The notes under the pieces were generated by a model. That model did not search any database, had not been told where the DNA came from, and saw nothing but the letters and a program-made list of their open reading frames with translations. Positions 48,417-57,859 of a stretch of DNA of 64,000 nt are shown here, piece after piece (the first letter of the stretch is position 1; each line of letters opens with the position of its first letter). The stretch is from positions 1,566,001-1,630,000 of the forward strand of contig NZ_CP058908.1 of assembly GCF_021432765.1 (NCBI RefSeq), written 5' to 3'. Source of the stretch: Pseudomonas phenolilytica (lineage in GTDB: Bacteria; Pseudomonadota; Gammaproteobacteria; Pseudomonadales; Pseudomonadaceae). The translations under genes and the position numbers were made by a program.

Positions 48417-49883
48417 ATGACTCTGCAACTTGGGCAACCCGATCTGTTGCGCCAAACGGCCTATCTCAACGGTGAATGGTGCGAGGCCGACAGTGGCGCG
48501 CGCACCGAGATCTTCAACCCGGCCACCGGCGAGCTGATCGGCGCCGTGCCGAACATGGGCCGCGGTGAAACCCGCCGCTCCATCGAAGCCGCGCAGGCAG
48601 CCCAGCCGGCCTGGCGCGCGCTGACTGCGAAGGAGCGTGCCGCGCGCCTGCGGCGCTGGTACGAACTGATGCTGGAGAATCAGGAAGACCTGGCGCGGAT
48701 CATGACCGCCGAACAGGGCAAGCCGCTGGCCGAGGCACGCGGCGAAGTGGCCTACGCCGCATCCTTCCTCGAATGGTTCGCCGAGGAAGGCAAGCGCCTG
48801 TACGGCGACGTGATCCCTGCCCACGCGGGCGACAAGCGCATCCTGGTGCAGAAGGAGCCGGTCGGTGTCACCGCGGCGATCACGCCGTGGAATTTCCCCA
48901 GCGCGATGATCACCCGCAAGGCCGGCCCGGCGCTCGCCGCGGGCTGTGCCATGGTGCTCAAGCCGGCACCGCAGACACCATTCTCGGCGCTGGCACTGGC
49001 CGCACTGGCCGAGCGTGCGGGCATCCCGGCGGGGCTGTTCAGCGTGATCACCGCCGATGCCGCCACGTCCCGCGACGTGGGCGCCGAACTCTGTGAAAAC
49101 CCGGTGGTGCGCAAGCTCTCGTTCACCGGCTCGACGGCGGTGGGCATCAAGCTGATGCAGCAGTGCGCGCCGACGCTCAAGAAGCTCTCGCTGGAGCTGG
49201 GCGGCAACGCACCCTTTATCGTCTTCGATGATGCCGACCTGGACGCGGCGGTCGAGGGCGCGATGATCTCCAAGTACCGCAACGCCGGGCAGACCTGCGT
49301 ATGTGCCAACCGCATCTACGTGCAGGACGGCATCTACGACGCCTTCGTCGACAAATTCTCCGCGGCGGTCGCGCGGCTGAAGGTCGGCAACGGAGCGGAG
49401 GAGGGCGTGACCACCGGTCCGCTGATCGACGCCGCAGCCGTGGCCAAGGTGCAGCGCCATCTGCAGGACGCGCTGGACAAGGGCGCCACCCTGCTGGCCG
49501 GTGGCAAACCCCATGCCTTGGGTGGCAACTTCTTCGAGCCGACGCTGGTGGGCGGCGTCACTGCCGAGATGGCCGTGGCGCGCGAGGAAACCTTCGGCCC
49601 GCTGGCGCCGCTGTTCCGCTTCCGCGATGAAGCCGAGGTGATCCGCCAGGCCAACGACACCGAATTCGGCCTTGCCGCCTATTTCTACGCCCGCGACCTG
49701 AGCCGCGTGTTCCGCGTCGCCGAGGCGCTGGAGTACGGCATGGTGGGCATCAACACCGGGGTGATCTCCACCGAGGTGGCGCCGTTCGGCGGGATGAAGG
49801 CATCGGGCCTCGGCCGTGAAGGCTCGAAGTACGGCCTGGATGAATACGTGGAAATCAAATACCTGTGCCTGGGCGGCATCTGA
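48417..49883 (+). CDS. gabD: NAD(P)-dependent succinate-semialdehyde (or glutarate-semialdehyde) dehydrogenase
   Basis: A 488-residue aldehyde dehydrogenase that oxidises succinate semialdehyde to succinate (or the C5 homologue). Motifs: AITPWNFPSAMITRKAGPAL at the nucleotide site, the general-base region KKLSLELGGNAPFIVFDDAD, and nucleophile C294 in NAGQTCVCANR. FGPLAPLFRF and GMKASGLGREGSKYGLDEY are typical GabD/DavD ends. The 13-base gap from agtD and the gabT gene just downstream support a role in GABA or 5-aminovalerate breakdown; substrate chain length cannot be set from sequence. Confidence 0.94.
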   Translation: MTLQLGQPDLLRQTAYLNGEWCEADSGARTEIFNPATGELIGAVPNMGRGETRRSIEAAQAAQPAWRALTAKERAARLRRWYELMLENQEDLARIMTAEQGKPLAEARGEVAYAASFLEWFAEEGKRLYGDVIPAHAGDKRILVQKEPVGVTAAITPWNFPSAMITRKAGPALAAGCAMVLKPAPQTPFSALALAALAERAGIPAGLFSVITADAATSRDVGAELCENPVVRKLSFTGSTAVGIKLMQQCAPTLKKLSLELGGNAPFIVFDDADLDAAVEGAMISKYRNAGQTCVCANRIYVQDGIYDAFVDKFSAAVARLKVGNGAEEGVTTGPLIDAAAVAKVQRHLQDALDKGATLLAGGKPHALGGNFFEPTLVGGVTAEMAVAREETFGPLAPLFRFRDEAEVIRQANDTEFGLAAYFYARDLSRVFRVAEALEYGMVGINTGVISTEVAPFGGMKASGLGREGSKYGLDEYVEIKYLCLGGI

Positions 49884-49902
49884 CCAAACGGCTCAAATCA
49901 GG

Positions 49903-49920
49903 CGTGCAAAATAATGCACG
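49903..49920. promoter_or_regulatory. Palindrome between gabD and gabT
   Basis: CGTGCA-AAATAA-TGCACG, a perfect 6-6-6 dyad 20 bases after the gabD stop and ~120 bases before gabT. The AT-rich centre is more like an operator than a terminator. TATGCT near 49970 could be a downstream -10, without a good -35. Confidence 0.4.
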
Positions 49921-50040
49921 GAGTTTTACTGTAATCCGAACGCTCTGGATGGTGCGGCAGTCGATCATCGTATGCTGCCGCGCCCGCTTCCTGGCGTTCT
50001 TTCCGACCCGTGCCGACGATGAGCGGCTACCGAGGAGCTT

Positions 50041-51321
50041 ATGAGCAAGACCAACGAATCCCTGATGCAACGCCGTGTCGCCGCTGTTCCCCGTGGCGTC
50101 GGCCAGATCCACCCGATCTTTGCCGACCACGCGAAGAACAGCAGCGTGGTGGATGTGGAGGGCCGCGAGTTCATCGATTTCGCCGGCGGCATCGCCGTGC
50201 TGAATACCGGCCACCTGCACCCGAAGATCGTCAAGGCGGTGGAAGACCAACTGCACAAGCTCACCCACACCTGCTTCCAGGTGCTGGCCTACGAGCCGTA
50301 CGTCGAGCTGTGCGAGAAGATCAACGCGCGGGTGCCGGGTGATTTCGCCAAGAAGACCCTGCTGGTCACCACCGGCTCCGAGGCCGTGGAAAACGCGGTG
50401 AAGATCGCCCGCGCCGCCACCGGCCGTGCCGGTGTGATTGCCTTCACCGGCGCCTATCACGGCCGCACCATGATGACCCTCGGCCTGACCGGCAAGGTCG
50501 CCCCGTACTCCGCCGGCATGGGCCTGATGCCGGGCGGGATCTTCCGTGCGCTGTACCCCTGCGCGATCCATGGCGTCAGCGTCGATGACTCGATCGCGAG
50601 CATCGAGCGCATCTTCAAGAACGATGCCGAGCCGCGCGACATCGCCGCGATCATCGTCGAACCGGTGCAGGGCGAGGGCGGCTTCAATGTCGCGCCGAAG
50701 GATTTCATGGCCCGCCTGCGCGCGCTGTGCGACGAGCACGGCATCCTGCTGATCGCCGACGAGGTGCAGACCGGCGCCGGGCGCACCGGCACCTTCTTCG
50801 CCATGGAGCAGATGGGCGTGGTCGCCGACCTGACCACCTTCGCCAAGTCGATCGCCGGCGGCTTCCCGCTGGCCGGGGTATGCGGCAAGGCCGAAATCAT
50901 GGATGCCATCGCGCCCGGCGGGCTGGGCGGCACCTACGCCGGCAACCCGCTGTCCTGCGCGGCGGCGCTGGCGGTGCTGGAGGTCTTCGAGGAGGAGCAT
51001 CTGCTCGACCGCTGCAAGGCCGTGGCGGAGCGGCTGACCACCGGCCTCAAGGCGATCCAGGCCAAGCACAAGGAGATCGGCGAGGTGCGCGGTTTGGGCG
51101 CGATGATCGCCATCGAGCTGTTCGAGGATGGCGACCTGGCGCGCCCGGCGGCGGCGCTGACTTCGCAGATCGTCGCGCGGGCGCGGGACAAGGGGCTGAT
51201 CCTGCTGTCCTGCGGTACCTACTACAACGTGCTGCGCGTGCTGGTGCCGCTGACTGCCGAGGACGAGCTGCTCGACCGTGGCCTGGCGATCATCGGCGAG
51301 TGCTTCGACGAACTGACCTGA
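50041..51321 (+). CDS. gabT: 4-aminobutyrate (or 5-aminovalerate) aminotransferase
   Basis: A 426-residue class III PLP aminotransferase that converts GABA and 2-oxoglutarate to succinate semialdehyde and glutamate; the same fold does 5-aminovalerate in lysine breakdown (DavT). Visible: VTTGSEAVENAVKIARAATG (phosphate site), TGAYHGRTMMTLGLTGKV, IIVEPVQGEGGF, LIADEVQTGAGRTG and the PLP lysine K269 in TFAKSIAGGFPLAGVCG. It starts at ATG 50041 after GAGGAGCTT. With the agt importer and gabD it completes an import-and-degrade set. Confidence 0.95.
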   Translation: MSKTNESLMQRRVAAVPRGVGQIHPIFADHAKNSSVVDVEGREFIDFAGGIAVLNTGHLHPKIVKAVEDQLHKLTHTCFQVLAYEPYVELCEKINARVPGDFAKKTLLVTTGSEAVENAVKIARAATGRAGVIAFTGAYHGRTMMTLGLTGKVAPYSAGMGLMPGGIFRALYPCAIHGVSVDDSIASIERIFKNDAEPRDIAAIIVEPVQGEGGFNVAPKDFMARLRALCDEHGILLIADEVQTGAGRTGTFFAMEQMGVVADLTTFAKSIAGGFPLAGVCGKAEIMDAIAPGGLGGTYAGNPLSCAAALAVLEVFEEEHLLDRCKAVAERLTTGLKAIQAKHKEIGEVRGLGAMIAIELFEDGDLARPAAALTSQIVARARDKGLILLSCGTYYNVLRVLVPLTAEDELLDRGLAIIGECFDELT

Positions 51322-51329
51322 CCGTGCGG

Positions 51330-51368
51330 CGGCGCGCCGGCATCCGCCAACGGATGTCAGGCGCGCCG
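51330..51368 (+). terminator. Hairpin after gabT
   Basis: CGGCGCGCC (51330-51338) pairs with GGCGCGCCG (51360-51368) and CATCCG (51341-51346) with CGGATG (51351-51356), leaving a small internal loop. It is very stable but has no T-run, so it may be a partial terminator. Confidence 0.65.
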
Positions 51369-51386
51369 CAATCCTGACCCCTCGGG

Positions 51387-51392
51387 TACAAT
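51387..51392 (+). promoter_or_regulatory. Candidate -10 element for rpe
   Basis: TACAAT, 34 bases before the rpe ATG, in the context GGGTACAATGCGCGG that often precedes pseudomonad genes. No convincing -35 at 16-18 bases. Confidence 0.4.
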
Positions 51393-51425
51393 GCGCGGCA
51401 TCTTGCCGTGCAACCCGAGGTCGTC

Positions 51426-52100
51426 ATGCAGTCGTTCGCCATCGCCCCTTCGATTCTTTCCGCCAATTTCGCCCGCCTGGGTGAGGAAGTGGACAACGTG
51501 CTGGCCGCCGGCGCCGACATCGTCCATTTCGATGTGATGGACAACCACTACGTACCCAACCTGACCATCGGCCCGATGGTCTGCTCAGCGCTGCGCAAGC
51601 ATGGCGTGACCGCGCCCATCGACGTGCATCTTATGGTCAAGCCGGTGGATCGCATGATCGGCGACTTCCTCGAGGCCGGCGCCACTTACATCACCTTCCA
51701 TCCAGAGGCTTCCGAGCACATCGACCGTTCGCTGCAGCTGATCAAGGATGGCGGCGCGAAGGCCGGTCTGGTGTTCAATCCGGCCACGCCGCTGGATGTT
51801 CTCAAGTACGTCATGGACAAGATCGACATGGTCCTGCTGATGAGCGTCAACCCTGGCTTCGGCGGGCAGAAGTTCATTCCCGGCACGCTGGACAAGCTGC
51901 GCGAGGCGCGCGCCCTGATCGATGCCAGCGGCCGCGAGATTCGCCTGGAGATCGACGGCGGTGTGAATCCGAAGAACATCCGCGAAATCGCTGCGGCGGG
52001 CGCCGATACGTTCGTCGCCGGCTCGGCGATCTTCAATCAGCCGGACTACAAGGCGGTGATCGACCAGATGCGCGCCGAGCTGGCGCTTGCCCGGCCATGA
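51426..52100 (+). CDS. rpe: Ribulose-phosphate 3-epimerase
   Basis: A 224-residue TIM-barrel enzyme interconverting ribulose 5-phosphate and xylulose 5-phosphate. It begins [17 protein letters not shown], with the metal/catalytic block [44 protein letters not shown] and [15 protein letters not shown] 51426 is chosen over an upstream in-frame ATG at 51408 because MQSFAIAPS is the family start. The last four bases overlap gph (ATGA). Confidence 0.97.
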   Translation: MQSFAIAPSILSANFARLGEEVDNVLAAGADIVHFDVMDNHYVPNLTIGPMVCSALRKHGVTAPIDVHLMVKPVDRMIGDFLEAGATYITFHPEASEHIDRSLQLIKDGGAKAGLVFNPATPLDVLKYVMDKIDMVLLMSVNPGFGGQKFIPGTLDKLREARALIDASGREIRLEIDGGVNPKNIREIAAAGADTFVAGSAIFNQPDYKAVIDQMRAELALARP

Positions 52101-52798
52101 CTCGCCTGGAGCAACTGCTCGACGGCCGGCTGCCGCGGCTGGTGATGTTCGACCTGGACGGCACCCTGATGGACTCGGTGCCGGATCTGGCCGCGGCGGT
52201 GGACAGCATGCTCGCCCAGCTCGGCCGCGCTCCGGCTGGCATTGAGCGCGTGCGCGACTGGGTCGGCAACGGCTCGCGCGTGCTGGTGCGTCGTGCGCTG
52301 GCCGGCAGTTATGAGCATGCCGGCATCGACGAAGACGAAACCGACGCGGCGCTGGCGCTGTTCATGCAGGCTTACGCCGGCAGCCACGCGCTGACCAGCG
52401 TTTACCCGGGCGTGCGCGAATGTCTGGACTGGCTCGCCGCGCGGGACGTGGCGCTGGCGGTGATCACCAACAAGCCGGCCCAGTTCGTCGCGCCGCTGCT
52501 GGAAGAGAAGGGCCTGGGCGGCTACTTCGGCTGGCTGGTCGGTGGCGATACGCTGCCGCAGCAGAAGCCCGATCCGGCAGCGCTGTTCTGGGTGATGGAG
52601 AAGGCGGGCGCAACGCCGGCCGAGTCGCTGTTCGTCGGCGATTCGCGCAACGACGTACGTGCCGCCGATGCCGCCGGCGTGCGCTGCGTCGGGCTGACCT
52701 ACGGCTACAACCACGGCCGGCCGATTGCCGAGGAGCGCCCCGCGCTGGTGCTGGATGACCTGCGCCTGCTGGTTGCTTCGGTTTCCGGGCTGCGCTAG
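52097..52798 (+). CDS. gph: Phosphoglycolate phosphatase
   Basis: A 233-residue HAD hydrolase that clears 2-phosphoglycolate formed during DNA end repair. Motif I is [16 protein letters not shown] with the nucleophilic Asp, motif [12 protein letters not shown], and motif [13 protein letters not shown] with [16 protein letters not shown]. It is translationally coupled to rpe and precedes the trp leader, the conserved order rpe-gph-trpE. Confidence 0.96.
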   Translation: MTRLEQLLDGRLPRLVMFDLDGTLMDSVPDLAAAVDSMLAQLGRAPAGIERVRDWVGNGSRVLVRRALAGSYEHAGIDEDETDAALALFMQAYAGSHALTSVYPGVRECLDWLAARDVALAVITNKPAQFVAPLLEEKGLGGYFGWLVGGDTLPQQKPDPAALFWVMEKAGATPAESLFVGDSRNDVRAADAAGVRCVGLTYGYNHGRPIAEERPALVLDDLRLLVASVSGLR

Positions 52799-52801
52799 TG
52801 T
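52773..52801 (+). promoter_or_regulatory. Candidate sigma-70 promoter for the trp leader
   Basis: TTGCTT, 17-base spacer, TAGTGT, overlapping the end of gph. The start point would be near 52808-52811, about 30 bases before the leader-peptide GTG. Confidence 0.5.
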
Positions 52802-52839
52802 GGCCCGATTCCCGCTAACCCCGCCGAAGAGATCAGATC

Positions 52840-52908
52840 GTGGTGGTTACCCGCAAACAGTGGATGAAGGTCATCAAGGCCCTGGCCCGTTGGCGCTGGC
52901 GCGCCTGA
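52840..52908 (+). CDS. trpL: trp leader peptide, 22 residues with three tryptophans
   Basis: GTG-initiated reading frame whose peptide reads [20 protein letters not shown] then Arg-Ala and TGA. Trp codons stand at 52861, 52891 and 52897; two of them are one codon apart, just before the stop. Its place between a promoter and trpE, and a hairpin just downstream, match attenuation control. Attenuation of trpE is established knowledge for P. putida. The start codon is uncertain (an ATG lies at 52864), and the upstream GAAGAGATC is a modest ribosome site. Confidence 0.7.
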   Translation: MVVTRKQWMKVIKALARWRWRA

Positions 52909-52934
52909 TCAGTCCCGACCGGCTTCGCGCCGGT
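52894..52934 (+). promoter_or_regulatory. trpE attenuator structures
   Basis: ACCGGC (52918-52923) and GCCGGT (52929-52934) form a terminator-like hairpin with loop TTCGC. GGCGCG within the last Trp/Arg/Ala codons can pair instead with CGCGCC at 52926-52931, breaking that hairpin. This gives the two alternative folds expected for ribosome-stall control. The T-run after the hairpin is poor (GCGTTTGCG). Confidence 0.5.
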
Positions 52935-52978
52935 GCGTTTGCGAACCTCTCTGTACGCCCCTCAACCACGAGGCTGAT

Positions 52979-54463
52979 ATGACCCGCGAAGAATTCCTGC
53001 GCCTGGCCGCCGAAGGCCACAACCGCATTCCGCTCTCGTTCGAGACGCTGGCCGATTTCGATACCCCGCTGTCGCTGTACCTCAAGCTCGCCGACGCGCC
53101 CAACTCCTACCTGCTCGAGTCGGTGCAGGGCGGGGAAAAGTGGGGGCGCTATTCGATCATCGGTCTGCCCTGTCGTACCGTGCTGCGCGTGCATGATCAC
53201 CATGTTCGCGTGACGGTCGAAGGCACCGAGACGGAAGCGCTGGACGTCGAGGACCCGCTGGCCTTCGTCGAATCCTTCCAGCAGCGCTACCGCGTGGCGC
53301 CAGTCGCCGGCCTGCCGCGTTTCAACGGCGGTCTGGTCGGCTATTTCGGTTACGACAGCGTGCGCTACGTCGAGCGCAAGCTGGCGCAGTGCCCGCATTC
53401 CGATCCGCTGGGTACGCCGGACATCCTGCTGATGGTTTCCGACGCGGTGGTGGTGTTCGACAATCTGGCCGGAAAGCTGCACTGCATCGTGCTGGTCGAT
53501 CCGGCCGTCGACGGCGCCTATGAGCAAGGGCTGGCGCATCTGGCGAAGCTGCGCGAGAAACTGCGTCAGCCGATCGCGCCGCGCCTCGGGCTGGATTTCG
53601 AGGCGTCCGCCGGACGGGAGCCGAGCTTCCGCTCGAGCTTCAGCCGCGGAGATTTCGAGCAGGCCGTGCGCCGCATCAAGGACTACATCCTTGCCGGCGA
53701 CTGCATGCAGGTGGTCATCTCGCAGCGCATGTCGATCCCGTTCAAGGCGGCGCCGATCGATCTGTATCGCGCGCTGCGCTGCTTCAACCCGACGCCGTAC
53801 ATGTATTTCTTCAACTTCGGCGACTTTCATGTGGTCGGTTCCTCGCCCGAGGTATTGGTGCGGGTCGAGGACGGCCTGGTCACCGTGCGACCGATTGCCG
53901 GCACCCGCCCGCGCGGTGCCAGCGAGGAAGCCGATCTGGCGCTCGAGCAGGACCTGCTGTCGGATAGCAAAGAGTTGGCCGAGCACCTGATGCTGATCGA
54001 TCTGGGACGCAACGATGTCGGCCGGGTGGCCGAGACCGGTTCGGTGAAGGTCACCGAGAAGATGGTCATCGAGCGTTATTCCAACGTCATGCACATCGTG
54101 TCCAACGTCACCGGCCAGCTCAAGGCGCGCCTGTCGGCGATGGATGCACTGCGCGCGATCCTGCCCGCGGGCACGCTGTCCGGGGCGCCGAAGATCCGTG
54201 CGATGGAGATCATCGACGAACTGGAACCGGTCAAGCGCGGTGTCTATGGCGGCGCCGTCGGCTATCTCGCCTGGAACGGCAACATGGATACGGCGATCGC
54301 CATCCGCACCGCGGTGATCAAGGACGGCGAGCTGCATGTGCAGGCCGGTGCCGGCATCGTCGCCGATTCGCAACCGGCGCTGGAGTGGGAAGAGACGCTG
54401 AACAAGCGCCGCGCCATGTTCCGCGCGGTGGCCCTCGCCGAACGCGACCAGCAGGAGAACTGA
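52979..54463 (+). CDS. trpE: Anthranilate synthase component I
   Basis: A 494-residue chorismate-using enzyme. The N-terminal feedback region includes [18 protein letters not shown], the tryptophan-binding LLES motif. The catalytic half has [65 protein letters not shown] and [20 protein letters not shown]. It makes anthranilate with ammonia from TrpG. The trpG start is two bases after its stop. Expression should depend on the leader at 52840-52934. Confidence 0.98.
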   Translation: MTREEFLRLAAEGHNRIPLSFETLADFDTPLSLYLKLADAPNSYLLESVQGGEKWGRYSIIGLPCRTVLRVHDHHVRVTVEGTETEALDVEDPLAFVESFQQRYRVAPVAGLPRFNGGLVGYFGYDSVRYVERKLAQCPHSDPLGTPDILLMVSDAVVVFDNLAGKLHCIVLVDPAVDGAYEQGLAHLAKLREKLRQPIAPRLGLDFEASAGREPSFRSSFSRGDFEQAVRRIKDYILAGDCMQVVISQRMSIPFKAAPIDLYRALRCFNPTPYMYFFNFGDFHVVGSSPEVLVRVEDGLVTVRPIAGTRPRGASEEADLALEQDLLSDSKELAEHLMLIDLGRNDVGRVAETGSVKVTEKMVIERYSNVMHIVSNVTGQLKARLSAMDALRAILPAGTLSGAPKIRAMEIIDELEPVKRGVYGGAVGYLAWNGNMDTAIAIRTAVIKDGELHVQAGAGIVADSQPALEWEETLNKRRAMFRAVALAERDQQEN

Positions 54464-54465
54464 TC

Positions 54466-55059
54466 ATGCTGCTGATGCTGGATAACTACGATTCCTTTAC
54501 CTACAACGTCGTGCAGTATCTCGGCGAGCTGGGCGCGGACGTCAAGGTGGTGCGCAACGACGAGTTGAGCGTGGCCGAAATCGAGGCGCTGCAGCCCGAG
54601 CGCATCGTGGTCTCCCCCGGTCCCTGCACGCCGAACGAAGCCGGTGTGTCGTTGGAGCTGATCCGCCATTTCGCCGGCAAGCTGCCGATTCTCGGTGTCT
54701 GCCTCGGCCACCAGAGCATCGGCCAGGCGTTCGGTGGCGACGTGGTGCGCGCGCGCCAGGCCATGCACGGCAAGACCAGCCCGGTGTTCCATCGCGATCA
54801 GGGCGTGTTTGCCGGGCTGAACAATCCGCTCACGGTCACCCGCTATCACTCGCTGGTGGTCAAGCGCGAGACACTGCCCGAGTGCCTGGAAATCAGCGCC
54901 TGGACCCAGCTGGAAGACGGCTCGGTCGACGAGATCATGGGCCTGCGGCACAAGACGCTGAATATCGAAGGGGTGCAGTTCCATCCCGAATCGATCCTGA
55001 CCGAACAGGGGCACGAGCTGTTCGCCAACTTTCTGAAGCAGACCGGAGGCGTGCGCTGA
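54466..55059 (+). CDS. trpG: Anthranilate synthase component II (glutamine amidotransferase)
   Basis: A 197-residue class I amidotransferase that feeds ammonia to TrpE. It begins [19 protein letters not shown], with the catalytic cysteine in [16 protein letters not shown] and the His-Glu pair in [17 protein letters not shown] 54466 has AGGAGAACTGATC before it. In PAO1 the matching gene is separated from trpE by the R/F pyocin block; here the junction is two bases. It may also serve p-aminobenzoate synthesis. Confidence 0.98.
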   Translation: MLLMLDNYDSFTYNVVQYLGELGADVKVVRNDELSVAEIEALQPERIVVSPGPCTPNEAGVSLELIRHFAGKLPILGVCLGHQSIGQAFGGDVVRARQAMHGKTSPVFHRDQGVFAGLNNPLTVTRYHSLVVKRETLPECLEISAWTQLEDGSVDEIMGLRHKTLNIEGVQFHPESILTEQGHELFANFLKQTGGVR

Positions 55060-56105
55060 TGGATATCAAGGAAGCCCTCAACCGCATCGCCGGGCAGCTC
55101 GACCTCTCCACCGAGGAAATGAAGGCGGTGATGCGCCAGATCATGACCGGCCAGTGCACCGACGCGCAGATCGGTGCCTTCCTGATGGGCATGCGCATGA
55201 AGAGCGAGACCATCGACGAGATCGTCGGCGCCGTGCAGGTCATGCGCGAGCTGGCCGAGCCGGTGAGGTTCGAGGTCGACCGGCTGGTCGACACCTGCGG
55301 TACCGGTGGCGACGGCATGAACATCTTCAACGTCTCCACGGCCGCCGCCTTCGTCGTCGCCGCGGCTGGCGGCAAGGTGGCCAAGCATGGCAATCGCGCG
55401 GTGTCGGGCAAGAGCGGCAGCGCCGATCTGCTGGAAGCGGCTGGCGTCTACCTCGACCTCACCCCCGAGCAGGTGGCGCGCAGCGTCGATACTGTGGGTG
55501 TCGGTTTCATGTTCGCGCCCGCCCATCACGGTGCGATGAAGTTCGCCGCCGGGCCGCGACGTGAACTGGGGCTGCGCACGCTGTTCAACATCCTTGGGCC
55601 GATGGCCAATCCGGCCGGCGTCCGTCATCAGGTTCTCGGTGTGTTCAGCAAGGCGCTGTGCCGGCCGATGGCCGAGGTGTTGCAGCGTCTGGGCAGTAAG
55701 CATGTGCTGGTGGTGCATGCGCAGGATGGCCTGGACGAGATCAGCCTGGCCGCGCCGACCCACATCGCCGAGCTGAAGGATGGCGAAATCCGCGAGTACG
55801 CCGTGCAGCCGGAGGACTTCGGCATCAAGAGCCAGAGTCTGATCGGTCTGAATGTCGAAGATGCGCAGGGCTCGCTGGCGCTGATCCGCGATGCGCTCGG
55901 GCGGCGCAAGACCGAGAACGGGCAGAAGGCCGCCGACATGATCGTGCTCAACGCCGGTGCAGCGCTGTACGCCGCCGATCAGGCCTGGACCCTGAAGCAG
56001 GGTGTCGAGCTGGCCCACGATGCGCTGAGCACCGGCATCGCCCGGGACAAGTTCGAAGAGCTGGTGTCCTTCACCGCCGTATTCAAGCAGGAGAACCAGA
56101 AATGA
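55059..56105 (+). CDS. trpD: Anthranilate phosphoribosyltransferase
   Basis: A 348-residue enzyme joining anthranilate to phosphoribosyl pyrophosphate. Conserved [20 protein letters not shown] (PRPP and metal loop), [39 protein letters not shown] and [12 protein letters not shown] are all present. ATG 55059 shares one base with the trpG stop (TGATG). Confidence 0.98.
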   Translation: MDIKEALNRIAGQLDLSTEEMKAVMRQIMTGQCTDAQIGAFLMGMRMKSETIDEIVGAVQVMRELAEPVRFEVDRLVDTCGTGGDGMNIFNVSTAAAFVVAAAGGKVAKHGNRAVSGKSGSADLLEAAGVYLDLTPEQVARSVDTVGVGFMFAPAHHGAMKFAAGPRRELGLRTLFNILGPMANPAGVRHQVLGVFSKALCRPMAEVLQRLGSKHVLVVHAQDGLDEISLAAPTHIAELKDGEIREYAVQPEDFGIKSQSLIGLNVEDAQGSLALIRDALGRRKTENGQKAADMIVLNAGAALYAADQAWTLKQGVELAHDALSTGIARDKFEELVSFTAVFKQENQK

Positions 56106-56923
56106 GCGTGCCGACCGTGCTGGAGAAAATCATCGCGCGCAAGTACGAGGAAGTCGCCGAGCGACGTTCGCGGACCAGTCTGGACGAACTCGAGCGCCTG
56201 GCTGCGGCGGCTGACCTGGTACGCGGTTTCGCCGCGGCCGTGCAGCGGCGGGTCAAGGCCAAGGAAGCGGCGGTGATCGCGGAGGTGAAGAAGGCATCGC
56301 CGAGCAAGGGCGTACTGCGCGAAAACTTCGACCCCGCCGAAATCGCGCGCAGCTACGAAGCGGGCGGCGCTGCCTGCCTGTCGGTACTGACCGACGTGGA
56401 TTTCTTTCAGGGCGCCGATGCCTATCTGCAGCAGGCACGCGCGGCCTGCAGCCTGCCGGTGATCCGCAAGGACTTCATGGTCGATCCCTACCAGGTGGTC
56501 GAGGCCCGCGCGCTTGGCGCCGACTGCATCCTGCTGATCGTCGCCGCGCTGGAGGATGCGCGCATGGCCGAGCTGGCTGCCGTGGCCGCGCAGCATGGAC
56601 TGGATGTGCTGGTGGAAGTGCACGACGGCGATGAACTCGAGCGTGCGCTGAAACTGGAAACGCCGCTGCTGGGGATCAACAATCGCAACCTGCACACGTT
56701 CGAGGTCAGCCTCGAGACGACGCTGGATCTGCTCCCACGCGTGCCACAGGACCGTGTGGTAGTGACCGAGAGCGGCATCCTCAACCGCGCCGACGTCGAG
56801 CTGATGGAGATCAATCAGGTCTACGCGTTTCTGGTGGGCGAGGCGTTCATGCGTGCCGAGCAGCCGGGCGCCGAGCTACAACGGTTGTTCTTCCCCGGTC
56901 GCCGCGCCCGGATCGCGGAGTGA
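56102..56923 (+). CDS. trpC: Indole-3-glycerol phosphate synthase
   Basis: A 273-residue TIM-barrel enzyme, monofunctional (no fused TrpF). Visible: [17 protein letters not shown], the catalytic lysine in [66 protein letters not shown] and [12 protein letters not shown]. It overlaps trpD by four bases (ATGA) and ends the trpEGDC unit at a terminator. Confidence 0.98.
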   Translation: MSVPTVLEKIIARKYEEVAERRSRTSLDELERLAAAADLVRGFAAAVQRRVKAKEAAVIAEVKKASPSKGVLRENFDPAEIARSYEAGGAACLSVLTDVDFFQGADAYLQQARAACSLPVIRKDFMVDPYQVVEARALGADCILLIVAALEDARMAELAAVAAQHGLDVLVEVHDGDELERALKLETPLLGINNRNLHTFEVSLETTLDLLPRVPQDRVVVTESGILNRADVELMEINQVYAFLVGEAFMRAEQPGAELQRLFFPGRRARIAE

Positions 56924-56940
56924 TGCGCCGCTGAAAAATA

Positions 56941-56971
56941 AAGGCCGGGGCATCGGTGATGCCTCGGCCTT
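56941..56971. terminator. Bidirectional terminator between trpC and vfr
   Basis: Stem AAGGCCGGGGCATC (56941-56954) with GATGCCTCGGCCTT (56958-56971), one G-T pair, three-base loop, T-rich on the right and A-rich on the left. It serves convergent trpC and vfr. Confidence 0.88.
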
Positions 56972-56995
56972 CGTTCTTCAGGTGCCGCTGCAGGT

Positions 56996-57640
56996 TCAGC
57001 GTGTTCCGAAAACCACCATCGTCTTGCCTTTGACGTAGACCAGCCCCTGCGATTCGAGGCTTTTCAGCACGCGGCCGACCATCTCGCGCGAGCAACCGAC
57101 GATGCGGCCGATTTCCTGGCGGGTGATCTTGATCTGCATGCCGTCGGGATGGGTCATCGCGTCGGGCTGCTTGCACAGATCTAGCAGCGTGCGGGCGACG
57201 CGGCCGGTAACGTCGAGAAATGCCAGGTCGCCGACCTTGCGGGTGGTGTTGCGCAGGCGATCGGCCATCTGGCTGCCCAGCGCGTAGAGAATTTCGGGGT
57301 CCTGCTGCGTCAGTTCGCGGAACTTGGCGTAGCTGAGTTCGGCGACTTCGCACTCGGTCTTGGCGCGGACCCAGGCGCTGCGTTCTTTCTCGCTGCCTTC
57401 CTTTTCGAACAGACCCATCTCGCCGAAGAAGTCGCCGGCGTTGAGGTAGGCAATGATCATCTCGCGGCCGTCATCGTCCTCGATCAGAATGGTCACCGAA
57501 CCCTTGACGATAAAGAAAAGCGATTCGCAGCGATCACCGGCGTAAATGATGGTGCTTTTGGCGGTATATCGACGTCGGTGACAGTGGGCCAGCAGTTTGT
57601 CGATGTTCTTGATCTTTGGCGTAAGTGTGATAGCTACCAT
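56996..57640 (-). CDS. vfr: cAMP receptor protein Vfr
   Basis: A 214-residue CRP-family regulator that binds cAMP and activates virulence, quorum-sensing and motility genes in P. aeruginosa. The cyclic-nucleotide domain has [20 protein letters not shown] with the phosphate-binding arginine-serine, then [12 protein letters not shown]. The C-terminal HTH includes [20 protein letters not shown]. The length equals the PAO1 protein. It is divergent from osmC over 219 bases that contain a 24-base dyad. Confidence 0.98.
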   Translation of the reverse strand: MVAITLTPKIKNIDKLLAHCHRRRYTAKSTIIYAGDRCESLFFIVKGSVTILIEDDDGREMIIAYLNAGDFFGEMGLFEKEGSEKERSAWVRAKTECEVAELSYAKFRELTQQDPEILYALGSQMADRLRNTTRKVGDLAFLDVTGRVARTLLDLCKQPDAMTHPDGMQIKITRQEIGRIVGCSREMVGRVLKSLESQGLVYVKGKTMVVFGTR

Positions 57641-57703
57641 GCTCTAGGTCCCGGAAAATACTTGGAATGAGGCTGGTTCTTGTTATGTGTGACGAACAGT
57701 CGT

Positions 57704-57727
57704 TGATAAGCAGAGGCCAGCTTATCA
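57704..57727. promoter_or_regulatory. Perfect 8-8-8 dyad in the vfr-osmC gap
   Basis: TGATAAGC (57704-57711), eight-base spacer, GCTTATCA (57720-57727). It lies 64 bases upstream of vfr. A TGTGA half-site near 57688 (Vfr/CRP-like) stands beside it but has no good second half. The dyad could be an operator or a hairpin in the vfr leader. Confidence 0.5.
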
Positions 57728-57859
57728 GACGAAATTTAACCAACCGAAGTTGCGACAGAGTTACGCAGTCGGTCAACGCGCCTTTGGTCGGGGGTGCAGT
57801 CCTCAGCACTCGAACCGTGCATGTTAAGCTATCTGGCAATTTTTTCTGGGAGTTAGTGA

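Noticed and set aside
52909..54465. Prophage or tailocin remnant near trpE-trpG
   Set aside because: The junction is only two bases and both flanking genes are intact; no phage-like frames seen.
57686..57702. Full CRP/Vfr site upstream of vfr
   Set aside because: Only the TGTGA half is present; the other half reads GTCGT instead of TCACA, so it is kept only as a weak half-site.
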